Source: Mesorhabditis belari
Lineage: Eukaryota > Nematoda > Chromadorea > Rhabditida > Rhabditidae
Length of the DNA: 64,000 bases
Assembly: GCA_958450365.1 (NCBI GenBank)
Contig: CAUEEP010000927.1
Location: forward strand, 1,851,001 to 1,915,000
Direction of reading: 5' to 3'
Positions 38,456-49,006 of the stretch are shown one piece after another. Numbering within the stretch: the stretch's first letter is position 1; each line of letters opens with the position of its first letter. Below the pieces are notes generated by a model. It was not told the DNA's origin. It did no database searches and was given only the letters and a program-made list of their open reading frames with translations. A program made the position numbers and the translations under genes.

Positions 38456-41433
38456 AAGCTTTTCTTTATCCCAAGTTTTACTTTGAGACTCTGATCATCC
38501 ATGAAAGATTTCTCGTGGAATTCTGAAATGCTTGTATTTGAGAGATCAAGCAGCTCCAGATTCGGCAACTTTTGAATGGCTCTTGGCACTTCGGTGAATT
38601 GGTTTCCACGCAATGAAAGGACACGGAGTTTTCTGAAATTTTTACCTTAGATTTTAAAACTTCAAATCGTCAAATTCATATGTTTTTGATCTAGCTTCAC
38701 TCACGGAATCTTATCAAAAACGTTCACATCAAAGTTCTTGTCTCCCAAATGGCAAAAATCCATTGAGAGTTCCTCAAGATTTTCCAATCCCTCGAATAAA
38801 TCACTGGTGACTTTGATCTTATTGTAATCGAGAACCTGAAATGAAATCAAGAATTGCAAATAAATTATTTTGCAATTATTTTACCAATATCTTCAAGTTC
38901 TTCAACAAAGAGAATGGCTTTTCAAGTAAATTCGTGAAACGATTTTGGTTCAAGAATAGTTGGTGGAGTTGTTCTTCGGGAGCGCCCTTGAAAACGTTTC
39001 TGAAAGTTACAGGGATCATAAAGGCAGTTTTGAGCAAATTTTAAACATTTAGGGATGCAATCATTGGTAGCAAGATTATTGTAATTAACATCACTCCAGT
39101 TCTCTTTCAAGAATAAATCTCTCACTTGTCTAGCTTCTTCAAATTGTTCCCTTCCAAACTCAAGACACTCATATTCTTGAAATTGTAGAAAGCTTCATTT
39201 TTGATCTCTTTCACTCTATTCCTTGAAAGATCCACTTCACTAACACTTTCAACCATTCCAGGAATGATTTTATCCTAAACAAAAATACTGTTGGATAAAA
39301 GTTGAAACAAGAACCTTTTCCAAGTAATAGAAAGTGTTGTCTCTTGCACGAAAGGTGTAAGCGATGAAGTCTTTGTTTACCGAGTGCAACATCAACGTGT
39401 CTAATTTGCTGTCATCCTCGAAAAGGACCTGGAATTATATCCAGAATCGATCCAGTTCGTTAGATCAATCAGATTGCTTACAATTCCAGAGCCAAGAAGC
39501 CAAAGCTTTAGTTAGCTTAAGCAATCTAGTAAATTGAGAATTCTGTTGTGCGCTTTGTGTTCTTAAATGCAAACACATTGCTACTCAACTGACCAGTATA
39601 GCAGAAAGGGTGTGTTTATGCTTTTAAGCTCAAAGTACATCTAAAGATTCAAGCTTTGTTCAGCTTATCAACTCACATTATCACAAGTGATATCATTCAT
39701 CTCACAATGACATGCGTCCCCATCATCATCATCATAATCATCATCAAGTGTGTCAGTTTCTTTCTTCTCATCACTTTCTTTAAAGAAAAGATAGCCAAGT
39801 AGGCTATCTTTTTCCAAATCCTTTTTCTTTTCAGCCTCCTTTTTCGGCTTTGGAGGTGTTTGACAGATTGGGTAGGTTTTCTGAAAAGTGAAAGATAAGA
39901 TGAACTATCAAAGTGAGTGAAAGATCCTCTTAACCAACATTTTCATCATCATCTACTTCTTCCTCTTGTTTTGCCTTTTTCTTTCCTTTCTTCACTTGTC
40001 TTTTTGGTTCATCAACGGGTTCATCTTCTTCATCAGTCTCTTCTTTGGGTAACTAAAAGTTTACAAGTTAAAACTACTACCTGAAGTGCTCGAAATCAGA
40101 CAGGTATTTCCTTCGCATCGCTCATAAAGCACTGTAATCCATTTAATCTAATCATCCAGCTTAGTTCAGAGATAAGATTGCCGTGAAAAACACAATCAAT
40201 TCCTAACTAATACTTATCTATTAGGTACTACGGAAAATAACCGTGTTTTTTTCTATCAATTACTTCGGGCCTTGTTTCTGAGTTTTTTCAGTACGGATTC
40301 CTTTAGAATTTTTTTAACGAAAAATTTGCTGATAGCTTTCTTTCGCAATGCCGTAAAAATTTTGTCTATCTAAAGAATGACTAATTATAGGGGCTCAAGA
40401 TAAGGAGAATAGACAAATGACAAATTCGGACGATTTTTTTTGTATAAGTTCAAGCTTGGACGTAGCGCAACGGTTGCGGTCGAAAACATGAATCGCGCAT
40501 TTAGTCATGAGACTACTTCTATTAGGACTGCTCAAGTTTGGTTCTAACGATTCGGGGAAGGAGACGAGGATCTTGATAGAATTTTTTTAACGAAAAATTG
40601 TTGTTATTATTATTTTATTATTTTAATTAATTTGATTGTTGCTTAATAAAAAAAAATTTGGCAATTGAAAATCATTAAGAAACACTTTTCCAGCATCGGT
40701 CCATCGTAGACAAAATGGTCAACGAAACAGAGGGGAAAAAGGCTAGGAAGCCTCCCGCCTCAAGACAACCCGGCTTTTTGGCGGGACAACTCATTGGGGT
40801 CGGAAAAATTTGTTGGGGGGAAAAATTGATTTTTTTTGGTTATTATTTTAATTAATTTGATTTTTCTTAAAAAAAAATAATTGGGAAAATCATTAAAAAA
40901 AACGCAATTATTTTCCGTAATACCTAATAGCTCATAATTTTACTCAATTTTTTTATGCTTTCGCAAAAGAGCAATTCAAAATGCTGGAATCGGCGAGAAC
41001 TCTATCAAAAATTATGGGATGTGTTGTCAAGGAGACATAGCTGCTTTTTACCCGAGAAATTCCGAAATTTCCGGGAATTTCAAATTCGATTTTGAAAGTT
41101 TAAAATTTTTTTCAACTTTAGATCTTTTTTGAAGTTCTAATGTTAACTGTGAACCTTTTTATTCTTCGATGCTCCTCGTTTGCTTGGTGGTTTCACCGCC
41201 TCTTCGACACTTTGATGCTCGTCCTCTTCAGCTATTGCTGTCTGGTTCTTAATTTGAATTTGATTAGACTTTAATATCCTTTTTAACTTTAGCATTAGCT
41301 AATTGTTTTTTCATCTTTTCATACCCTTTTTAATTTAATCACCAACTTGCACTTTTCCTCGAGCATTATCGAAGGCTTCAACGAGAACGGTGACACAAAT
41401 TAAAGACAAGAGGAATAGCACCCATATCCTCAT
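38431..41433 (-). CDS. Truncated, chimeric LRR protein (copy 2)
   Basis: Near-identical to copy 1 from its signal-peptide exon (ATG 41433; exon 41347-41433) to the LRR exon ending MDDQSLK near 38480. Exon 2 differs in a few residues (NQTAIAEEDEH). The exon near 39750-39880 has a 15-nt in-frame net insertion. The copy lacks the last exons of copy 1, so the LRR C-cap, transmembrane segment and tail are absent. After MDDQSLK the reading frame passes the weakened donor (gtaaaa) into KLGIKKSFSAVFQKE and stops at 38431; the last residues come from antisense TMF1-derived sequence. If expressed, the product would be secreted rather than membrane-bound. It could equally be a recent pseudogene. Confidence 0.7.
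40221..40927 (+). mobile_element. mariner element, internally deleted, in LRR copy 2 intron
   Basis: The same insertion site and ends as at 32899-34284, but only 707 bp: the sequence follows copy 1 to gaggatctt (about 40575) and then jumps to the 3' part. Two pieces of the right end are present in tandem (about 40595-40680 and 40850-40927). The stretch 40730-40860 is full of G-biased changes and short deletions compared with copy 1. Confidence 0.88.
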
Positions 41434-41778
41434 TTCCTGAAGTCGATTTTAAATTTGTATTAGAGAAGCAAGCAATGTTGAAGCTAAGAAGAGTCTAATG
41501 AAGAAATTGATGAGGTTTAACGGTAACTAACAAACGTTGTTATTCTTAAACAAGGAAAAATCAATTTTGAGCTCAACTAGGTCAGCGTCAGAACGCGAAA
41601 ATATGATTAGCTTTTGAAATTTTAAGGTAGAAAGATAACAGGGTAATCACTTTTTGAATGACAGCTTCTAATAACCGGAGAGTTGGGAGTTCTTTCTTAG
41701 AAGAATTCAAAGTTAAGAACTGATCAAGACAGATGAATCAGACAAAAATGAAGGTTTCTGGGTCAGTTTAAGATTATA

Positions 41779-41939
41779 TTGCTGTCCAGAAAGTCTTTTT
41801 GTTTCTTCTCGTACTTTCGTTTAAAATCAACAAATATTTCATTGTTTCATTAGAAAGGGCAATTATTTCTCTGCAAAATAACATTAAAATGGGTTTAAAA
41901 TGTCTTATGTCTGGATTTTTTTGGGACCGTGAAGTCGAG
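41779..41939. mobile_element. Left half of the mariner-type MITE (truncated copy)
   Basis: Matches 35190-35349 (ctgtccagaaagtctttt onward) and stops abruptly at gtcgagta, where sequence resembling direct repeat B begins. It marks the edge of the LRR duplication. Confidence 0.85.
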
Positions 41940-41974
41940 TATGGTTTTTGATTTTAAGGAATTCAACCTTTTAT

Positions 41975-42433
41975 ATATACCCCAGTCTAAGGAAAACTCA
42001 ACAAGCTGCGATTTGAAAAATTCAGTACTGTAAGTTTACAGGTTTTTATCAATCACTTCACTAAAAGAGCAAAACTACAAAAGATTTTGTTCAATTTAAA
42101 GTTAAAAGCCCAGAAATTGATTAAATTGTGAATTGCAAGGCATATGGTTTTTGATTTTAAGGAATTCAACCTTTTTGGAAAGGTTTTTGGAAAGGTCTTT
42201 AAGGAATTCAAGCTTTTTTTTGAATAAAAATGAACATCCGACTATTAACTTGTGTAATAAAATGTAAATTGGATCATATTGTAATTGTTATTTTTAAAAT
42301 AGACCTTGTTTTTTAGCTTGTGTGCCAGACAAGATTTGTTTCCGCTACTTTGGAGTATTTTAATCGGGTTCATAAGTTCATAAGTTTATTTTATTTCAAA
42401 CTGATCTCCCAGATCTTCATTTAAACTTTGCCT
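41975..42433. repeat. Direct repeat B, copy 2
   Basis: Second copy of the 37936-38352 sequence, with an insertion of about 40 bp of locally repeated aaggtttttggaaagg. It is preceded at 41940 by a short duplicate of its own internal tatggtttttgattttaagg. Confidence 0.9.
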
Positions 42434-42697
42434 GGAATTTGGAATTTGGAATTTGTTTGAATGAAATGGGTTTTCCTCTCTTTTTCCTTTTTTTCCATGG
42501 AGCAAATGAAGCTCGGCCTCTTTTGAGTTCTCCTGGAAAAACCCCACATTGATTCTAGTCTTTTCCATTTTTCAGATTGCTTCAAACTGGCCATTTATTT
42601 GGTTTTTATATTCTTGCCTGAAAAAATTTAACTTATTCAATTGATTTCTGAGGAATTTTTTACTTTTACAGCTCTCAACTCGCTCTTAAAGTATCAT

Positions 42698-42966
42698 TAC
42701 CGTAAATACTGTAATAGTACCCCACCCCCCTCGTACAGTCGCGTAGTCGCAAAAGTTTTTTAGTATTTCATTTTTTTCAAAGCGCCCGTACTTTCAAAAA
42801 ATGCGTCTTTGGTATCAAAAAATAGCCCTGAATTTCAGCTATTTTTTGATACCTAAGCGCGCATTGTAGCATAAACCAGTGTCGAGAAAAACTGGTTCAA
42901 AGCTAGACTACGCAACACTCCGCGCCGTCATTATGGGGGTGGGGTACTATTACAGTATTTACGGTA
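42698..42966. mobile_element. MITE family A, copy 3 (269 bp)
   Basis: Complete copy with intact taccgtaaatactgtaatag termini and TA at both edges, highly similar to 546-814. It retains the uninterrupted gatacctaagcgcgcattg into which the Tc1-like element inserted in copy 2. Confidence 0.92.
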
Positions 42967-43249
42967 GGTAAAAACTAAAGCTAAACTGGTCAATGTCAAA
43001 CTTAAAACAGTTGATTGGGTAATTTTTCTTCTACTCTACTTTACCTTACTAAAATTATGTTGAGATTTAACTCAAATCAGATTTTCTTCAGTGCTTTCCC
43101 TTCAACATCAATCTCTAGAACTCTAGTCAGATTCAATCCTTGTTTTTCACCCATTTTTCTTTCAGAAGTTTTTGCAAAAAAAGTTTTGAGAGATAACTAA
43201 TAGTAAGCTGGTCAACCCATTGATGCATACCATCAATCAAGCACCAATC

Positions 43250-43735
43250 TACTCACTCTGCTATTCCTCCTTTATCTCCAGTCTTTTTCTTATGCTAGAC
43301 TTCTTCTTCCAGAAATCCATCCAAACAAATGAAGTCCCTTTCTGCCATTTCCCTCACAATGTCCATCACCCTTCTTTCCTTTTTCTCCTTTCCACATCTC
43401 CCGACCGGAAGTATCAAAGCTCGTCTCCCTCTCTTGGCAAAGAAAAATACACCAACAAAAAGACACTAATATATGCTATTTTAAGTTTTGTTATTTCACT
43501 AAAAATATTTTCGAAATCTTGATACTATTCGGTTGTCCATCTATCTTATTTCTTTTTACATCTCATTTGTTGATCCTTCTAAAAGAAAGGGACTTCATTT
43601 GTTTGGATGGATTTCTGGAAGAAGAAGTCTAGCATAAGAAAAAGACTGGAGATAAAGGAGGAATAGCAGAGTGAGTACTATTCGGTTGTCCATCTATCTT
43701 ATTTCTTTTTACATCTCATTTGTTGATCCTTCTAA
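43250..43735. repeat. Inverted 94-bp repeat inserted between 60-bp direct repeats
   Basis: Bases 43584-43677 are, as far as I can read, the exact reverse complement of 43250-43343. The inverted copy is bracketed by direct repeats starting tactattcggttgtccatct at 43523-43582 and 43676-43735. It lies upstream of the KChIP-like start, with no gene recognised in it. Confidence 0.92.
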
Positions 43736-43873
43736 TCCTCATTGGAGGCTTATTGCTCAAAAATGAATGAGTTTGGGAAACTCATTGGCAAGAGCTCATT
43801 GTGCCTCAAAAGAAAATAACTTATATTTTTGTTAACTAAACAGTCCTTATCTTTGCTTTTTTTCCAGGCAATC

Positions 43874-46800
43874 ATGGCAATTCCAATCGGCGAGGATCCC
43901 TATGGTGGCGGGTTATATAAAGGTTGGTTGATTCCAGGAGGTTACTGTAGTAGACTACTAACAATATAAACCAGAAATTTTGAGATAATTTTAAAGAGGA
44001 CACTTCAGCTTTTCAAATGATACCTAATAAGGGTTGATTGGGGCACAAACCTAGTTGTAAGAGAATCAAGAGACAAAGCGCTCAAGTCGAATCGCATTGT
44101 TCGCTCAATTTAATTGCTGTTTAAGTAAAACAATGGTTTAACGGGATCTAGAATCAGAAATACAACCAAATTTGGGGCAAAAATTGGTCCCAAGAATTTG
44201 GGCATAGTGACGCCGAAAGCGGCCAAGCTGGCTCAGTTGCTCAGATGAGATTTAAGGCCAAAAATTTGTACACTGGGGTTTTCAGGGTCGGGGAATCGAT
44301 TGGAGCTATTCATTTTATTGATTCTATCAATTAAAACTCGGATTTAATTGGTCTAAACACTTAGATAAATTCGAAAACTTATTAGCCTATCTTTGAGAGA
44401 AAATCCGAAGCTTTCAAATGATAATCAAAGGTTGATCTATGAGCCATCCTTGTGTTTCAATATTGCTGGCTGGTTCTAAATAAACTTTTTTCTAGATCAC
44501 AACCAAAATTATCGTGCAATTACTGTATTCTTTGAACCATAAAAGCTTTTGAAAGCTTGAAACTTTGAAAAACGAGCTTAAACCAGAAAAACCAGAAAAA
44601 AGTTGGCGTTTCATTTTGAAACAAGTTCGAAACAAGATGAAATATTTATACCGACGATCTCTTTTTGTCTTCAGAAGTGAAAAATGTGCTGGAGGATCGG
44701 AAGAGAAAGGCTATTTGATGGGGTAGTTTTGCTCTTCAAATATAGGATCCCCTCTTCCAGAAAAAGACTCAAGGCTCACCCATTCACAGGCTTCAAGACA
44801 ATCCCGAAGCCCAATTGAGAGGTTTTTCTTTGAATTCATTTGGGCAAGATTCTGCTTTCAATTTGTTTAACTGGTTATTTTGTTGTTTACTTTAAAAACA
44901 TTTTAAACTAGATTTACTTTGCAAAGTCGATTATGCTGTTTTAGATATCATAATCTTCAAGTTCAAGTTCTTTTCTGAAGCCCTTTGATAAATGGTTGAG
45001 CAAAATAGACTAACTGCTCCAATAGATATTTCCTAATCAGAAAAGGAATCAAAGTAATAGTCAGTTTATAGGTTAGACTGCAAATTTTTGTTACAACTAG
45101 GCATATTCAGCTACATGAACTGCAGCTGTAGCTGAAAAGCTGCCAACTAATCTAAAAACTTGATCTGATATCAATGCAGAATTGAAATTTCATTGATTTT
45201 TTCTCATTTTGCACTTACTCTTTCAAAGTTCCATACAATTTTTCAATTCCTTGCATTTCAAAGTGTTGCTCTAAAGAGGAAATTGTTTGGGTAAAAAAGT
45301 CCCATCTTTGTTTGAATTGACGGCAGAATTTTGAACTCACAACCTTTTCTTTTCATACATTTTAAAAGAAATAGGGATGGAACACGAGTTCTTCAAAAAT
45401 CTAATCCTTTTCTGCTGTAGTTGTCTGATATCGAAGCTTTTTTCCATTCCCGGTTTGGGCAGATTACCCACAGGAAACTGGTTTTACTATTCGACGTATT
45501 TCCTTTCTAAATTGTCAAGATAGGATCGATTTTGAGCTTTAGAGTGATCGGTAAATTTTTGAATTTGTTTTTAAATTAGTCTCAATGTGTAAGTTGGCAG
45601 AATACTGTTGGTCACAATCGACAGGGTTGGGCACAATTATGGCAACTCGGTTTTTCGACTGTAACTCGATCCCCAATTTCAATTCCCTAATTCTATATTT
45701 ATATGAAATTTCAAGTTAATTTCTACAATCAATTTCAATTCTTAGTTCGGAAATACAGTGTTACGCTTTTTATAATAGCGTAAAAATTCCAATAGAAGAC
45801 CAGTCTCCAATAGAAGACCAGTCTCCAATAGAAGACCCGTCTCCAATAGAAGACCCGTCTCCAATAGAAGACCAGTCTCCAATAGAAGATCAGTCTCCAA
45901 TAGAAGATCAGTCTCCAATAGAAGACCACCCCCTGACCCCTTTGAAATCGAGACTTTTTGAAACTTCTTTTTAGGTAGAATGGTAGATTTAGGTCCAGCT
46001 AGAAGTATTTTAGCCTCGGCAATAAAACTGAAAACATGTTTTTTGAAAAAATTAAAATTTTTTGAAAGAATTTCATGTGGGAAACCATATGGATTTTTGG
46101 AAGATTCGCTATAGGATCCGGGTAAAAAAAGTAATTTACTTTTAAACGTATTTTTCGTACGTTTTATGCCAAGGGCTATCGTTTAAAATGGTTTTTAACA
46201 ATTTTTAATTTTTTGTTTCATGTGGGGGACCTTTAAGCTACTTTTTTGACCGGCCAATTTTAGGGGGTTGAAAATTAGGAAATCATAATCTTCTATTAGA
46301 ATTTTTACGGTATGTCGAAGTTCAGAGATACCAACTTCAGAGGTTCCCTGCCGTTGCCCCTGCGAGGCTACCCTTGTAGTGGACCTGCTATTTACCTAGA
46401 CTTTTTATAGTATTTCGAAGTAGTTCAGAGGTACCAACCTCTCGGCAGAATCGTTGTTTCGCCGGATTTGCACATATTTTGAAAAATTTCCCGCTTTGTA
46501 CTTACGCATTTTGCTGTTTATTAAGAAATAGAATTATTTGGAGTATTTGGAGTACATCAGAAGATTTTTAATAATTTCAAAATTTTAAGAGCCAATAGTT
46601 GAATCCCCTGAAACCTGAGCAGAGCAGCGATCTGTATGGAAACTCCCCAAATCATTCCCGATTTGCTGTCTTGCAAATTTAATGCATTGATTTTGTGATA
46701 TTTGTCTAAATTTAACTAAAGAGTGAAAAAAAAACTAAAAGAATTGGTTAATTTGTGGACAATTCTTGAGAGTTGAAAACTATCGAAAACAACGATTCTG

Positions 46801-48428
46801 TCGAGAGGTTGACACCTCTGAACTTTGAAGTACTAGAAAAAGCGTAACACTGTATTTCCGAACTAAGAATTGAAATTGATCGTAGAGATTAACTTGAAAT
46901 TTCATCTAAATATGAAATTAGGGGAATTGAATAATTGGGTGTCGAGTTACAGTCGAAAAACCGAGTTGCCATAATTGTGCCCAACCCTGTAGAAAAAAAA
47001 CAATAAAGTTATTCTTCTCAGAGATAAAAATAGATCACAAGTACTATATAAAATCAATCTTACATTTAGGAGCAGAGATGGAGGAAGAAGATGTCCCTCC
47101 ATTGGTCCGTTATCGACCCCCACCGATCATTGAACTCTGTGAGAGGACCAAGTTCAACGCAAGAGAGATCAAAGTCATGTATAGAGCTTTCAAACAGGTT
47201 TGACTAACAATTTCGTTCTAAACAATCAGTTTCTAGAGTTGCCCAAGTGGAATTGTTCAACACTCACAATTCGAGGAGATCTATTGTCAATTCTTTCCAC
47301 AGGGTGACGCGAGTCAATACGCAGATATGGTTTTTCGAACGTTTGACACAGATAATGATGGGATTATGTCGTTTGAGGTAGGACTAGAGTAGATGAGGCT
47401 AGTTTTTGAGCAATCTTCCACAAAAGTGGCTTATTCAAACAAAAATAAGCTTTTGAATGTGTAACAATTACAATAAAGATTTAATAAACAGGAATTCGTG
47501 ATTGGTCTATCGATAATCTCACGAGGCACCGCTGAAGAGAAGCTGCATTGGGTGTTCTCATTATACGATGTGAAGAAGAAAGGGGTTATCACGTACAACG
47601 AGCTATTGCAGGTAACAAAAAGATAAAATAGTTTTAGTTTTTAAGTACTTTAGGTAGTGCAAAGCATCTATCATTTATTGGGCACTTTCACTCATCCACC
47701 AATCAGCAGCGCCACCGTCTCCAACCATGTCATGTTTTTATTAAAAGTACGGTAATATTAGGTTGTCCAGTTATGAATGCACGCCTGCTCTTGAACAACT
47801 TGAACAGCATTCCTTAGAGCTTTACAATTTTATCAAACCCAATTTTCTATATGCTGTTCAGGATTTCTTATTTTATTACAACTTTTCGTGTTTTTGACGT
47901 CAAACCAATTTTTGATTTAATTTCTGTGAACGACACGAAGTTTCGTCTCCGTGCCAGTCTTTGGTATGACTTCAAATTGGGCAAAAATATCGCTGAATCT
48001 CATCGAGGCCTTTGGAAAGTATTTTGGGAGATGCTATTTCGGAAAGTCAGTGTCGGCGATGGTTTCAACGATTTCGAGAAGGAAATGAATTTTTGGGAGA
48101 TGAGGACCACCGGCCTCCTGCGATCGATAAGGCAGTACTTAAAAAGGCGATCGAAATTGATCCTCGACAAACTACACGTGAACTTGCAGAAATATTTTGA
48201 ATAAGTCCTCAAAAACACGCATTTATAACTGGAAAATCTAATAGAAAACTGGTAAAACTTACAAATGACTTGCAGGCCGAATGTTTAAGGCTTTTAATAG
48301 ATAAAAACAATTTTCAGAAGCTCGATCCCCAGCGAACCGGTGTGATCAAACGGGAAAACTTTGTGCTAACATCTCTTCAAGATGAGGCACTTTGTCGGGA
48401 GTTGGCCTTGTTTGATACAAAGTTGTGA
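43874..48428 (+). CDS. KChIP / neuronal calcium sensor-like EF-hand protein
   Basis: Exons 43874-43922, 47070-47197, 47237-47377, 47492-47611, 47654-47746 and 48318-48428 join in phase. The start is ATG 43874, six bases after a tttccag acceptor, fitting trans-splicing or a 5' UTR exon. The core [20 protein letters not shown] and the inactive first hand with CPSG are typical of KChIP/NCS proteins, which bind voltage-gated potassium channels or act as calcium sensors at membranes. The second loop, [12 protein letters not shown], is canonical. The third ([12 protein letters not shown]) lacks acidic side chains at positions 3 and 5, and the fourth ([12 protein letters not shown]) has Asn at position 12. 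The N-terminus starts MAIPIG, so no Gly-2 for myristoylation. It ends LALFDTKL. Resembles nematode ncs family members; which one is unclear. Confidence 0.85.
44249..44305. repeat. Dispersed repeat shared with the EF-hand gene intron
   Basis: gatttaaggccaaaaatttg ... cagggtcggggaatcgattgg matches about 29684-29740 with few substitutions. It lies in the first intron of the KChIP-like gene. Confidence 0.7.
45631..46990. mobile_element. Inverted-repeat element with hAT-like ends, 1360 bp
   Basis: The left end acagggttgggcacaattat and the right end ataattgtgcccaaccctgt begin inverted repeats of about 150 nt (left to about 45778, right from about 46838). CAGGGTTGGGCA-type termini are common in hAT elements, but no 8-bp target duplication is visible and there is no transposase frame. 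It contains an 18-bp minisatellite (45781-45930), an inner inverted pair (agcgtaaaaattccaataga near 45777 and its inverse near 46290-46312), and a module shared with the element at 52244. It occupies the first intron of the KChIP-like gene. Confidence 0.85.
45781..45930. repeat. 18-bp minisatellite
   Basis: About eight tandem units of ccaatagaagaccagtct, differing mainly at one base (agacc/agacccg/agatc). It sits just inside the left terminal repeat of the 1360-bp element. Confidence 0.95.
47758..48225 (+). pseudogene. Truncated mariner element in last KChIP intron
   Basis: Starts ttaggttgtccag, a mariner-type terminus, and encodes in broken frames the N-terminal transposase: [18 protein letters not shown], then [19 protein letters not shown], ending [13 protein letters not shown] before a stop. 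The catalytic domain and right terminus are missing. It lies in the intron 47747-48317 and differs clearly from the mariner in the LRR genes. Confidence 0.85.
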
Positions 48429-49006
48429 AATTGACAGAAAAAAAATTGATGTACTGGTACAGAATGTGATAGAAAACGGGTACTGTGGGAATAAAACTTT
48501 GATGCTCTTTTCGAAAATACAATTTACATTTATTCATTAAAAATTAAAACATCTGTATATCTTTACATGTTTAACGGTGTTTATAATTTTACTGATTTAG
48601 AGATGCCCATATTCGCTCTTTCTGAAGTTTTCTCACAATTAGAGAAAGTTTTTCATTTCCAGAAAGTTTTATATGACTTGAAACTGATGTTAACTGGTGA
48701 ATACATCGAATTGTTGTGTTAGAACATTAAATGGCCTAGTCTTTTTCTCTTCACAGTCCCGCAACGAAAAACCGGAAATGTTGGCAAAATGCCCTGCATT
48801 CGTGGATGGGAACAGCTGACCCTAGAGCTGTTTTCTTTAGCAGAACATGGTTTATGCTAGTTTAATTTGAAGATAAATCTGTATTAGTCAAAAGCCGGGA
48901 TATTTTGACGAAGTTTAGCGATATGGCTCCATGTGACTTAATTGCAAATTTTGTTTTCTTTTCATTTTTCTCTTTTGTTTGTGTTTATAATTTTACTGAT
49001 TTAGAG
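48429..49006. other. KChIP to TMF1 intergenic region with duplicated TMF1 leader
   Basis: Includes aataaaa near 48491 for the KChIP-like gene. A 29-nt sequence starting gtgtttataattttactgat and ending in an acceptor plus ATG occurs at 48577-48605 and again at 48981-49009. No other feature was seen. Confidence 0.7.

Noticed and set aside
43220..43522. 100-codon plus-strand frame
   Set aside because: It overlaps the left arm of the 94-bp inverted repeat and has low-complexity Ser/Phe composition without exon signals.
45735..45929. 64-codon minus-strand frame and a possible CRISPR-like array
   Set aside because: The 18-bp units are directly tandem with no spacers, inside a transposable element of a eukaryote.
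48429..49006. KChIP-like and TMF1 genes as one operon
   Set aside because: The gap is nearly 580 bp with its own poly(A)-type signal, longer than usual nematode operon spacing; not supported without SL2 data.
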